The notes beneath the pieces are model-generated. The model saw only the letters and a program-made list of their open reading frames with translations, did not search any database and was not told the origin of the DNA. From a virus: a stretch of 21,563 nt of DNA. A program made the position numbers and the translations under genes. The DNA is taken from positions 1 to 21,563 of the IMG/VR virus record IMGVR_UViG_3300015360_000221. One strand, written 5' to 3'. Of the stretch, positions 6,697 through 14,014 are shown in pieces (positions within the stretch are counted from its first letter, which is position 1; the number at the start of each line of letters is the position of its first letter).

Positions 6697-7506
6697 TTAA
6701 ACAAGACTTATATCAAAGTCTATTCGGATAACGTCAGAAGCATCCAAGTTTCTGTTTAAGGAAAACAAACCAGAGGAGGGAGTTACAGAGGCTACGTTTG
6801 TCAAAGACCAAGTGCCATCAGGACCGCTTACTGGCGGCACATATACAGACGCTGTTTCACTCAATCTAATTCCATTAACATATACTCTTAGCGTGCCACT
6901 TACATAGGCTGTGCTTACGGTAGTTGTTTTCCAGTTTTGATAGTCACTTCCACCTGTGTTTTGCCTTGATGGGGTGCGATCATAATAGTGTTGGTGGGCA
7001 GCAGAAGAAGGGAAAGCCATTGTCGCTTCAATTGTATTTGCAGAAACAACATTCCATGAAATTGTATCAGAGTCCTGAAGCACTACTGTTTCATTTTCAA
7101 ATAATGCGGTTGTTGAAGGAGTGGCTGGAACACGTAATCTAAGAGCACTTGCTTCATCGGATATTAAAGCAAGTTTATCCCTTTCTTCACCAAGCATTCT
7201 TACAAAACTTACAGGAACTCCGCTTATGATGGTTGTTCCATCTGTATGTTCTGCAATGTTGTGCAAAGCTTCATCTATGGCTATAGTAATTAACGAACCA
7301 TCATTTTCTAGTGATTGTGCCAAACGATTTGCTAGAGTTCCAGCAGTTCCAATAGAATCAGTTAATACTTGAGTGTTTATATCAACAGCCGAATTGATGA
7401 GCCGTTGTCTTTCTAAAATATTTGCAAGTGGAAGGTTGTCAAACTGGTGATGGTATGGGTCCATCGGCTGATGTAACACTTCGGCAATTTTTTCAATCTC
7501 TGGCAT
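6697..7506 (-). CDS. Tail fibre-like structural protein with HxH motif
   Basis: This is a 269-residue protein. The N-terminus has a histidine-rich segment, MDPYHHQFDNLPLANIL (15-31), seen at the start of many phage fibre or neck-associated proteins. Helical residues 32-125 include ALHNIAEHTDG (80-90) and VRMLGEERDKLALISDEA (102-119). The C-terminal half is beta-rich, with AHQHYYDR (170-177), an HxH motif like those that bind metal in T4-type long fibres, and a module SGTLRVYVNGIRLS (203-216) common in phage fibres. The ATG at 7506 has AAGGAG (7511-7516) overlapping the stop of the SET gene. It probably trimerises as a short fibre or baseplate-attached protein. The family assignment comes from recollection of similar phage proteins, not from a search. 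Confidence 0.6.
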   Translation of the reverse strand: MPEIEKIAEVLHQPMDPYHHQFDNLPLANILERQRLINSAVDINTQVLTDSIGTAGTLANRLAQSLENDGSLITIAIDEALHNIAEHTDGTTIISGVPVSFVRMLGEERDKLALISDEASALRLRVPATPSTTALFENETVVLQDSDTISWNVVSANTIEATMAFPSSAAHQHYYDRTPSRQNTGGSDYQNWKTTTVSTAYVSGTLRVYVNGIRLSETASVYVPPVSGPDGTWSLTNVASVTPSSGLFSLNRNLDASDVIRIDFDISLV

Positions 7507-7514
7507 AATTCTCC

Positions 7515-8012
7515 TTAACCTAGCATTTTCGTTATTTTGACAAAGTTATATAGAGCTTTTTCTGAGAAGGTTGCCCATTCTTCTTCTTCTGTTTTTTCTT
7601 TTCTGAATTTAGAATCCCACAAATAACCATAATTGCCCAATATTTCTTCGTCTTTTTCTATGTCTCTGGAAAAATGATAAATCAATCCTGTTGCTGCATT
7701 GCTTGAATTGATCCATTGCTTTTGAAAATTCATGTCTCTTATTTCGCAGTTGTGATTTTCTGATGCATGATTTACAATTCCTGCATAACCCATAGGCACA
7801 ATTAGAGTATTGTCGAATTTGCTCAAAAACTTATAAGGATTGGCATAACTGGTACATTCATCTGCTAATTGTCCAACTTCAACCTTAATACCTATTATTT
7901 CTAGGTAATCACCCTTAGATAGTCTTTTATTGGCAAATAGTCCATTTCCAGCCAATGTAATACTGGATTTTGTCATATAAAATCTATCATCTGGCAATTC
8001 TCTGATTATCAT
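7515..8012 (-). CDS. SET-domain protein, probable protein lysine methyltransferase
   Basis: This 165-residue protein is essentially a single SET domain. It shows the N-terminal SAM-site segment AGNGLFANKRLSKGDYLEIIG (21-41, with the G-x-G-L-F-A core), the NHASE motif (81-85) corresponding to the NHxC/NHS site, and RDIEKDEEILGNYG (116-129), matching R-x-I-x-x-G-E-E-L-x-x-x-Y-G with the catalytic-position Tyr128. No pre-SET or Cys-rich post-SET region is present. SET proteins methylate lysines using S-adenosylmethionine; the target here is unknown and could be a virion or host protein. Its ATG overlaps the stop of the upstream 90-residue gene in ATGA (8009-8012), so the two are probably translationally coupled. 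A SET enzyme inside a tail-gene operon is unusual. Confidence 0.83.
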   Translation of the reverse strand: MIIRELPDDRFYMTKSSITLAGNGLFANKRLSKGDYLEIIGIKVEVGQLADECTSYANPYKFLSKFDNTLIVPMGYAGIVNHASENHNCEIRDMNFQKQWINSSNAATGLIYHFSRDIEKDEEILGNYGYLWDSKFRKEKTEEEEWATFSEKALYNFVKITKMLG

Positions 8013-8281
8013 TTTATGAAACCATTTTGTAATGCTAAATTCAATTCTTTTATTGTAATGTTTCTTCCTATGACTTCTGACAAACTATCTAAAAAGTGTT
8101 TTCTTAAACTTTTCAATATCTGATCTTTAAGATTAACATCATTTTCTGCAAACTTTATGGCTTCTATGAGTTCTTGTTCTCCAACATCCCAATCAAAAAC
8201 ATTGTCATCAACGCATATGACGTTTTGGTTTTCATGTTTTTTAATTTTGAGTATCAAACGAAACTTAAATTCCAATTCCAT
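8009..8281 (-). CDS. Hypothetical small protein (90 aa)
   Basis: An unrecognised acidic/basic mixed protein. It has a short beta start (ELEFKFRLILKIKKH), then a VCVDDNVFDWD-type stretch, and helices in the second half ending near IGRNITIKELNLAL. It has no other Met, so the ATG at 8281 is the only ATG start; it overlaps the end of the upstream structural gene by 28 bases and has no clear Shine-Dalgarno, which suggests coupling. Its stop overlaps the start of the SET gene by four bases. The tight coupling hints at a shared process with the SET protein, but no function can be given. Confidence 0.58.
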   Translation of the reverse strand: MELEFKFRLILKIKKHENQNVICVDDNVFDWDVGEQELIEAIKFAENDVNLKDQILKSLRKHFLDSLSEVIGRNITIKELNLALQNGFIK

Positions 8282-8730
8282 GTAATTTGCATACTTGACG
8301 TTTTATTTAAATCAGCAAATGTTGTCATGCTGTAAAGTTCATTATTGTTCATTTGAAGAGCCATTTCGCTTAAAGCAAGCCCATTGCCTTCACTGAAGGT
8401 GAGTACCGAAGTAAAAACAACCTGAGATGGAATTGCTGAATTAATTTGACTAACAACTACCTTTGATACTTTTGTCGTTCCAAACAATCCTGTTCTTTCA
8501 GAATTTACGGATTTAGGAACACCGCCACTTGTGCCATTGTCTCCAAACAACATGCGTACAATAAAGAAGTCAAAAGTATTGCCGATTTCATTGGCCAAGG
8601 AAGCGGCAAGCGCTTCTCTGCCTTTTCTAAGTACGGCGTTTTTTATATGGCGAATTTCTTTGTTTCCATCGTTATATTCAATGATGATTTCTACTTCGCC
8701 CTTAGCTTTAATTGAATCAGTTGTTTCCAT
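8254..8730 (-). CDS. Probable baseplate/tail-associated structural protein (158 aa)
   Basis: The open frame could begin at 8748, but the ATG at 8728-8730 is chosen because GAGGAG (8735-8740) sits four bases before it; this leaves a 14-base overlap with the upstream wedge gene. The protein begins with a strand-rich segment (VEIIIEYNDGNKEIRHIKNA), a helix (KGREALAASLANEIG), and ends with beta strands LALSEMALQMNNNELYSM and the closing ITWNWNLSFV. This pattern occurs in small phage proteins coded just after the baseplate wedge genes, near fibres. The exact role (fibre attachment or capping) is not known. Confidence 0.55.
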   Translation of the reverse strand: METTDSIKAKGEVEIIIEYNDGNKEIRHIKNAVLRKGREALAASLANEIGNTFDFFIVRMLFGDNGTSGGVPKSVNSERTGLFGTTKVSKVVVSQINSAIPSQVVFTSVLTFSEGNGLALSEMALQMNNNELYSMTTFADLNKTSSMQITWNWNLSFV

Positions 8731-11700
8731 CGTTCTCCTCGGCAGCATATTCTATAGAATATGTAATTGTTTCTTTTTGTGTTATGTAATCGACTATTTG
8801 GTTTTTATCTGGTGCATTCAACGAAGACAATGCGGACATCATAGACATTCCATTGTCCACACTTATTTCAAACACTTCGTTACCTCTTCGGTCTATAAAT
8901 TCAAATTCATGTCCGGGCATCGGAGGATAAATTCTTTCTTCAATGGTAACTATCGGATCATATCTCATTCCATAAGGAGGATCGATAGTTGTCCCTGAAT
9001 GCTTGGAATATTTCAAAATATCGTATTCTACGGCTGTACCTGTTGTTTCAAACTCTCCATCAGGACCAGCTAGAGTAATTGTTGTTCCGTCTATTTCAGC
9101 AATTGCGTAATATTTGAAAGTAGCAGCCGATCCAGATAGTCCCGCATAAACCAAGAAATTTTCTTTGAATAAATCATCCTCTAATATTAAATTCGGATCA
9201 ACAGGAGCATTTATTCCGTTTAAAATCCCCAATGTTGTTTCTTGGTTATTTGGGGATGTATCTAATGTAAGTCCTCTGTAATGTAGAAACCCCCTTCCAT
9301 TATTTGTTAATCTTTTGTATACAATGGTGGTTATTCCAGATACATCGCCACCATTCCATTCATCAATGTAAAACTTAAGAGTTTCACCAACAACAAACCC
9401 AGACACTTTGTATTGGGATGAACCGTATAATACAAAATTTCCAATTTCCATTATGCTTCTTATGTCATCTATATCACTAGCTAAAACGCTATTTCCTTTA
9501 ACGAGAACGCTTCCTCCAGAATAATCAACTAAACCTCTCCTCTTGACTGTCAAGCTTCCGATAACGCTTGATTCCACAGCAGTTGCACTGTCGTCACGTA
9601 TCGTATAGGTAACAGATGATGCAGAGGATGATGGCAAGGTGCCATCATCCTCTATTACCAAGCTTCCGTTAGGAAGTAATTGAATAAGAGGATAAGTGCT
9701 TCCATATGCAGGAATCGACACATCCCAAGCAGCCCCCGTATAATTAGGATCATTATCTACGTCCCATTGTGTTTTTACACCAATTTCATCAAAGTCTAAA
9801 TTTGCGTCTGAAATGGTAAAGTAATTATCTTTAGTAATTGACGTAGACGTTGTTTTTCTTATTCTTTCGTTTGATAATCTGAAGGTGAATTCGCTATGAT
9901 CTACTGGCTCGGTTGGGCTTCCTGACGCAATTACTGCAAACTTCTTATCAGTATTTGAAATTGTATATTCTCCTTGATTTGCAGATGGAGACAATATTTC
10001 CAAAAAAGTTAAAGAATCATCAGGTTCTACGCCTAATTGATCTAACGAAATAGTTGGAGCAAAAATAACGATTTCATCATTTGATATAACACCTGAAGCT
10101 CCAGAAACAGGAGTGGTTACATTTGCCAATGCACTTCTTGTGATTTGTTGATTAGTTTCCATAGATCGATTAAATATGGTTTGAGGAGGATCAACAACAG
10201 TCATTTCTTGCCCAGCTATGTAAACTAAAGCTGTTATGGTTTCGGTTGGGGATGGCATAAATTCATTCACGTTTCCGACTAGATTCATCGAATGAAGTTG
10301 AGCGTGAAATGGCTTGAACTCTCTGATTATTTGCGTAGCTTCAACAATTCTATCATCTGATAAAGTTTCTATTTCAATATCAATGTTGAACTTGCTGCTT
10401 TGACACTTGCCGCATTCATCGACAAATTGTCTGTCTATGTGACATGGATTGGCAGAATCTCTTTTGCTGCCATTGTATTCTTCCATGTTGTATATGTTTT
10501 CTGAATAAGGAAATTCGGTTCTTATTTTGCCAAAGATTACAGGGTCGGTAAAAGGATGTCTGTCTGGAATGATTGCATCAAACAGAACGTCATCTTCTTC
10601 AATTAACCGAACATTCCAATTTTTTAAAGGATAAGATTGATCTCTTTCATCTCTTTGATCCGACAAAGGCAAAGTTCTTATATAATCTTCTATTGTTTGT
10701 TCTGTTGGATTTAAAACTTCATTTACTTCATATAAAACTCTAATGCTATCGCCTGCATCTAAGATGATTGGATCAACAGATAGTTGATCCCCAACCCATG
10801 TCATTACAGTTACATCATCGACATTTACCAACGTAACGTAATCAGAAGTTAGCGTGGTCCAAGCATCGTCGTCAGGTCCTCTATAGTACAACTCGAAATT
10901 ATCGGTATCAACTGGAAGTATTGAAAGTTGGCTCAATTCAAACACAATATCAGTATTGCTTTCCACATCAAACAATTCTTGGTGAGTATGTGGCGATATC
11001 ACTTGCCACAGTCTGGTAAATTTATCTAATCTTATGCCTGCTTGACCTAATGCTTTTTGAAGACCGTTGAATGTTCCTTTTTGCTTAAAACAAGGAATGG
11101 CATTTTTTATTTGCCGTCTCCATAGAGTGGGATCGCCCGATCTCAGCTTTAGGTTGAACAAATTACCAAGTAACGGCAATAAAGATTCATGAGTTGCATT
11201 GGCGTCAATAAGGTCAACCATTTGGTTGGTCATGTCTTCTAAAAACGTAAACCCATCTGCCACGGAATTGTTTAAGCCACGAAGTGTTTGCGGAGTTAAA
11301 TCTCCATCACTCATCATCATTTTAAACATTTCAGGAAGATATCTTTCCTGTAATGTTTCATATTTTACTGGATTTGTAAAGTGAGTAGGTATGCTAGTTG
11401 TTAATTGCGTTGCCCCGCCCAAAAAGAAAAAAGAGTGTGCAGAATAGGAATTTCCAGCAGCAAAAGGCGTCCAAGTCCAGCATACAACATAATCGCCTTC
11501 TCTCATTCCTACTGGATTCCATTCAAGTTGAAAATTTCCATACAAAGGATTGCCTTCTTCGTCTTCTGTTGTTTGCGTCAACATGGCATTGGCTGTATCT
11601 GTTGACAACCACGCAGGAAAATCATCATTTCCAAATCGTGCTACTTGTTTGGCTTCATTGAAATGAAGCGTTTCAATTTTAGACGTTGCTTTTATTTGGT

Positions 11701-12010
11701 TTTCTAATTTTCCTACATCTGCTAGATTGGCAGGAGTAGGACTATTACATGCTGTTAGTTTGGCAATTTCTAGCTGTGACTGCAAATCTGGAAGAGGAGT
11801 GGTTCGTATTGTTTCAATTATATTTGGGCTTGAAAAGCTTCTTTCAATGTAAAATATTTTTACATTGTCTACTTTATAAGGATCAACTTGAAAGCAATCT
11901 GGTTCCTCATCTTCAATTGCCGTTCCGCTTAAAATAGCATTAGGCGTAAGTATATCAAACAGAATGATATCTGCTATGGTTGGGTTTTCAGATATTGTTT
12001 TTTCAGCCAC
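8717..12010 (-). CDS. Large baseplate wedge protein, tail protein I-like
   Basis: This 1097-residue protein starts with GTG at 12010, with AGAGG (12015-12019) four bases upstream overlapping the stop region of the J-like gene. Residues about 276-327 carry the hallmark of the phage tail protein I family: LLPLLGNLFNLKLRSGDP, then WRRQIKNAIPCFKQKGTFNG and an ALGQAGI helix. EFKPFHAQLHSMNL at 564-577 matches the closing part seen in the same group. A Cys/His cluster lies between (Cys523, His524, Cys533, Cys536). The remaining 500 residues are beta-rich and contain many Thr, Ser and Asp. The family member in P2 is under 200 residues, so this is a much expanded version, perhaps also doing the job of T4 gp7-like wedge arms. 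Direct position after the J-like gene supports the assignment. Confidence 0.77.
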   Translation of the reverse strand: MAEKTISENPTIADIILFDILTPNAILSGTAIEDEEPDCFQVDPYKVDNVKIFYIERSFSSPNIIETIRTTPLPDLQSQLEIAKLTACNSPTPANLADVGKLENQIKATSKIETLHFNEAKQVARFGNDDFPAWLSTDTANAMLTQTTEDEEGNPLYGNFQLEWNPVGMREGDYVVCWTWTPFAAGNSYSAHSFFFLGGATQLTTSIPTHFTNPVKYETLQERYLPEMFKMMMSDGDLTPQTLRGLNNSVADGFTFLEDMTNQMVDLIDANATHESLLPLLGNLFNLKLRSGDPTLWRRQIKNAIPCFKQKGTFNGLQKALGQAGIRLDKFTRLWQVISPHTHQELFDVESNTDIVFELSQLSILPVDTDNFELYYRGPDDDAWTTLTSDYVTLVNVDDVTVMTWVGDQLSVDPIILDAGDSIRVLYEVNEVLNPTEQTIEDYIRTLPLSDQRDERDQSYPLKNWNVRLIEEDDVLFDAIIPDRHPFTDPVIFGKIRTEFPYSENIYNMEEYNGSKRDSANPCHIDRQFVDECGKCQSSKFNIDIEIETLSDDRIVEATQIIREFKPFHAQLHSMNLVGNVNEFMPSPTETITALVYIAGQEMTVVDPPQTIFNRSMETNQQITRSALANVTTPVSGASGVISNDEIVIFAPTISLDQLGVEPDDSLTFLEILSPSANQGEYTISNTDKKFAVIASGSPTEPVDHSEFTFRLSNERIRKTTSTSITKDNYFTISDANLDFDEIGVKTQWDVDNDPNYTGAAWDVSIPAYGSTYPLIQLLPNGSLVIEDDGTLPSSSASSVTYTIRDDSATAVESSVIGSLTVKRRGLVDYSGGSVLVKGNSVLASDIDDIRSIMEIGNFVLYGSSQYKVSGFVVGETLKFYIDEWNGGDVSGITTIVYKRLTNNGRGFLHYRGLTLDTSPNNQETTLGILNGINAPVDPNLILEDDLFKENFLVYAGLSGSAATFKYYAIAEIDGTTITLAGPDGEFETTGTAVEYDILKYSKHSGTTIDPPYGMRYDPIVTIEERIYPPMPGHEFEFIDRRGNEVFEISVDNGMSMMSALSSLNAPDKNQIVDYITQKETITYSIEYAAEENDGNN
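8735..8740 (-). promoter_or_regulatory. Ribosome binding site deciding the start at 8730
   Basis: Minus-strand GAGGAG lies four bases before ATG 8728-8730. It would fall inside the coding sequence if the upstream in-frame ATG at 8748 were used, so it favours the shorter protein. Confidence 0.7.
9623..9653. repeat. 14-bp perfect inverted repeat with 3-base loop
   Basis: AGAGGATGATGGCA (9623-9636), loop AGG, TGCCATCATCCTCT (9640-9653). It sits in the C-terminal half of the tail protein I-like gene, coding EDDGTLPSSS on the minus strand. No U-tract follows, so it is not a standard terminator. Confidence 0.9.
11845..11867. repeat. 10-bp inverted repeat with 3-base loop
   Basis: CAATGTAAAA (11845-11854), loop TAT, TTTTACATTG (11858-11867). 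It lies near the 5' end of the tail protein I-like gene, about 145 bases after its start codon. Confidence 0.85.
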
Positions 12011-12018
12011 TAATCCTC

Positions 12019-13593
12019 TTATGTGTACATAAATGAAATGTTTATTTCATCTGGTCTAATTATTTCATAAAACTCAGTAGTCACAACATCGCCTGAGTTT
12101 TCTGGGTCGCTTGTTGTAAAAGTTACATCTACTCCTTGTATTTCTTTAATATCAGAGAGTGACTTGACTAATTCTGTATCTTTTAAAGTTTTTCCGTATT
12201 GCCAGTTATTTAACGAGAAAAATGCACTTATCTTTCTTGTAATGTTTTCTCTAAATTCTTGTTCGAATTTTCTATAAAACCTATCTATGCTAACATCTAT
12301 GTCAACATCTGTTTCTATAATTTCTCCATTTCTTATGCAAATATAATCAGTGAGCATTTTCTTATCAACTAGTTCATCATTTAATGCTACTTTTAATTCA
12401 TTGCTAGCAATTGCCAAATTGTTCGTATCATCTAACGCTAAAACATAAATGTCAATAATGTTTCCAGCACAACCGTGATTTCTTAAGACGGCATTAGATT
12501 TTCCTATTTTTCCTTGGAATGGAGTGGCAAATTGTTCTGCCAAGGTTTTATAATCTTCTCCTGTTACCGCTCTATTTTGTGTTCTGAGAAAAGCTGGTAA
12601 TTTTCTTCTTACGTCTTCAATTGTGTCGCCATCATATCCAAACTCACCTTTGGTGTAATTTCTAAAGTTCACAGGGATGTTTACAGAAAATCCCGGATTA
12701 GGGAATGCTCTTTGAGTGTCAACAAAGTCTGTTATGATGTTGCCAATGATGCCGCCGCCAACTCTATATGTAGCCTCAATTGATGAGCCTTGAGTGGGGA
12801 TTTTCCCCGCTCTGTTATTACCAAATATAATGAATGCATTATATTCTGAGTCAAATTCTACTCTATATTCGTTTCTTGGTTGGGAATCAGTGAAGAATTC
12901 TACCTGCTCCCATAAAAGACCCTCTACAGATACTCGAATAGAGTCAAACGTAACAGGCCCGCTTCTTAGTTGTAAAGTTTGAGATATTTCGCCATTGCCT
13001 ACAAATGTATCTGCAACGGTTCTTCCCTCCACTCCAACAATACTTTCTACAGATGTTTCTCCTGCTGGAATGATAATGTCTTGATCGAAAATAGGATTGT
13101 TGTTTGAATCTGATGGGAACAATTCAATCGTAATTAACGTACCTTGCGAGGCGACCTCAACAACTAGCGGAGTGCTAATTTGTAAATCGGTAGTTACAGG
13201 GTTGGTCATTGTTGCTTGCCACAAACTTCTTGCAGCAATTGGTGGTTGTGGTCTAAATCCAACCAACTTAGAAAGTCTAAAAGCATTTTCTGTTTCAGTT
13301 ACTGTATCAATAAAAAGTTCATTGACAATTTGATCCATCTTGAATGATAATGTGTCGGCTAAAAATGCCCAATTTTCTATCAACATTATCGCTATAGAAG
13401 ATTCTACAAGGTCGTTAAATGCATTGGGCATTTCAGTGCCTTGTGGTCCGAATCTTTCCAATAAAAAGCTTATTAACCTTGACTTCATGGAAAAGAAATC
13501 TTGGTTGGTATAGTTGATATTAACCACATTGGTATTTCTTATTAATCCCGATTGGTCATATGGTGACAAGTTTATTGGGCAATTATCTGCCAT
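12019..13593 (-). CDS. J: Baseplate wedge protein J (gp6-like)
   Basis: This 524-residue protein has the baseplate J/gp6 layout: an N-terminal helical part with ERFGPQGTEMPNAFNDLVES (48-67); a middle with VVEVASQGTLITIE, the segment EGRTVADTFVGNGEISQ and the strand pair FIIFGNNRAGKIPTQGS plus YRVGGGIIGNI; and a C-terminal part with RTQNRAVTGEDYKTLAEQF and a late ENITRKISAFFSLNNWQYGK helix. In contractile phages J-like proteins dimerise around the hub to form the inner wedge ring together with the gp25 and I/gp7 proteins, which flank it here. The ATG at 13593 has GGAGG (13599-13603), and only one base separates it from the gp25-like stop. Confidence 0.93.
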   Translation of the reverse strand: MADNCPINLSPYDQSGLIRNTNVVNINYTNQDFFSMKSRLISFLLERFGPQGTEMPNAFNDLVESSIAIMLIENWAFLADTLSFKMDQIVNELFIDTVTETENAFRLSKLVGFRPQPPIAARSLWQATMTNPVTTDLQISTPLVVEVASQGTLITIELFPSDSNNNPIFDQDIIIPAGETSVESIVGVEGRTVADTFVGNGEISQTLQLRSGPVTFDSIRVSVEGLLWEQVEFFTDSQPRNEYRVEFDSEYNAFIIFGNNRAGKIPTQGSSIEATYRVGGGIIGNIITDFVDTQRAFPNPGFSVNIPVNFRNYTKGEFGYDGDTIEDVRRKLPAFLRTQNRAVTGEDYKTLAEQFATPFQGKIGKSNAVLRNHGCAGNIIDIYVLALDDTNNLAIASNELKVALNDELVDKKMLTDYICIRNGEIIETDVDIDVSIDRFYRKFEQEFRENITRKISAFFSLNNWQYGKTLKDTELVKSLSDIKEIQGVDVTFTTSDPENSGDVVTTEFYEIIRPDEINISFMYT

Positions 13594-13594
13594 T

Positions 13595-14014
13595 TCATCC
13601 TCCGGCTAGTGGAACTTGTAAGACAAGGGCTTGTAAATCTGATATATTCTCTGGGTCGAAAAATTTAATTTTTATAGACAGTATATTTTCTTGGCTTTCT
13701 CTTGTGTCTGACGGATTCAGGTCATTTTCATCTATCATTCCTACATAAATATCTTCTATGACAACCCTTGGTTCCCATGTAGATATTGACTCTATAATCA
13801 TACGTTTTGCTTGTTCTGCAATTGTTTCGTCATTTGGTTCGAACAAAAGAGTTTTTAGTGCGGTTCCATAAGCGGGCAGCATTACTCTTTCTCCCGGATT
13901 TGTTAATAGCAATACAAGCAAATCAGACTTAATTGTATTTAAGCCCTTTTGTGTATGTATTAAACCACGAGGGTCTTTTACTATTGGATATGATGCTCCG
14001 AAAAAATCAGTCAT
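13595..14014 (-). CDS. W: Baseplate gp25/gpW-like protein (sheath initiator)
   Basis: A 139-residue member of the GPW/gp25 family, close to the usual length. The signature is plain: the helix LNTIKSDLLVLLLTNPGERV, with NPGERVMLPAYGTALKTLLF (39-58) followed by EPND, then an amphipathic helix (AEQAKRMIIESISTWEPRV) and the closing strands. In T4 and P2 this protein joins the inner baseplate to the first sheath ring and sets sheath polymerisation. The ATG directly abuts the stop of the spike gene; GGGGAG (14026-14031) lies 11 bases upstream, a little far, so translation may be partly coupled. Confidence 0.95.
   Translation of the reverse strand: MTDFFGASYPIVKDPRGLIHTQKGLNTIKSDLLVLLLTNPGERVMLPAYGTALKTLLFEPNDETIAEQAKRMIIESISTWEPRVVIEDIYVGMIDENDLNPSDTRESQENILSIKIKFFDPENISDLQALVLQVPLAGG

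Noticed and set aside
8531-8998. Plus-strand open frame of 155 codons
   Set aside because: It spans the junction of two supported minus-strand genes and has no recognisable domain; composition looks like a shadow.
12069-12101. 9-bp inverted repeat with 15-base loop near the end of the J-like gene
   Set aside because: It is inside codons before the stop and not followed by U-runs on the minus strand; a chance occurrence is plausible.
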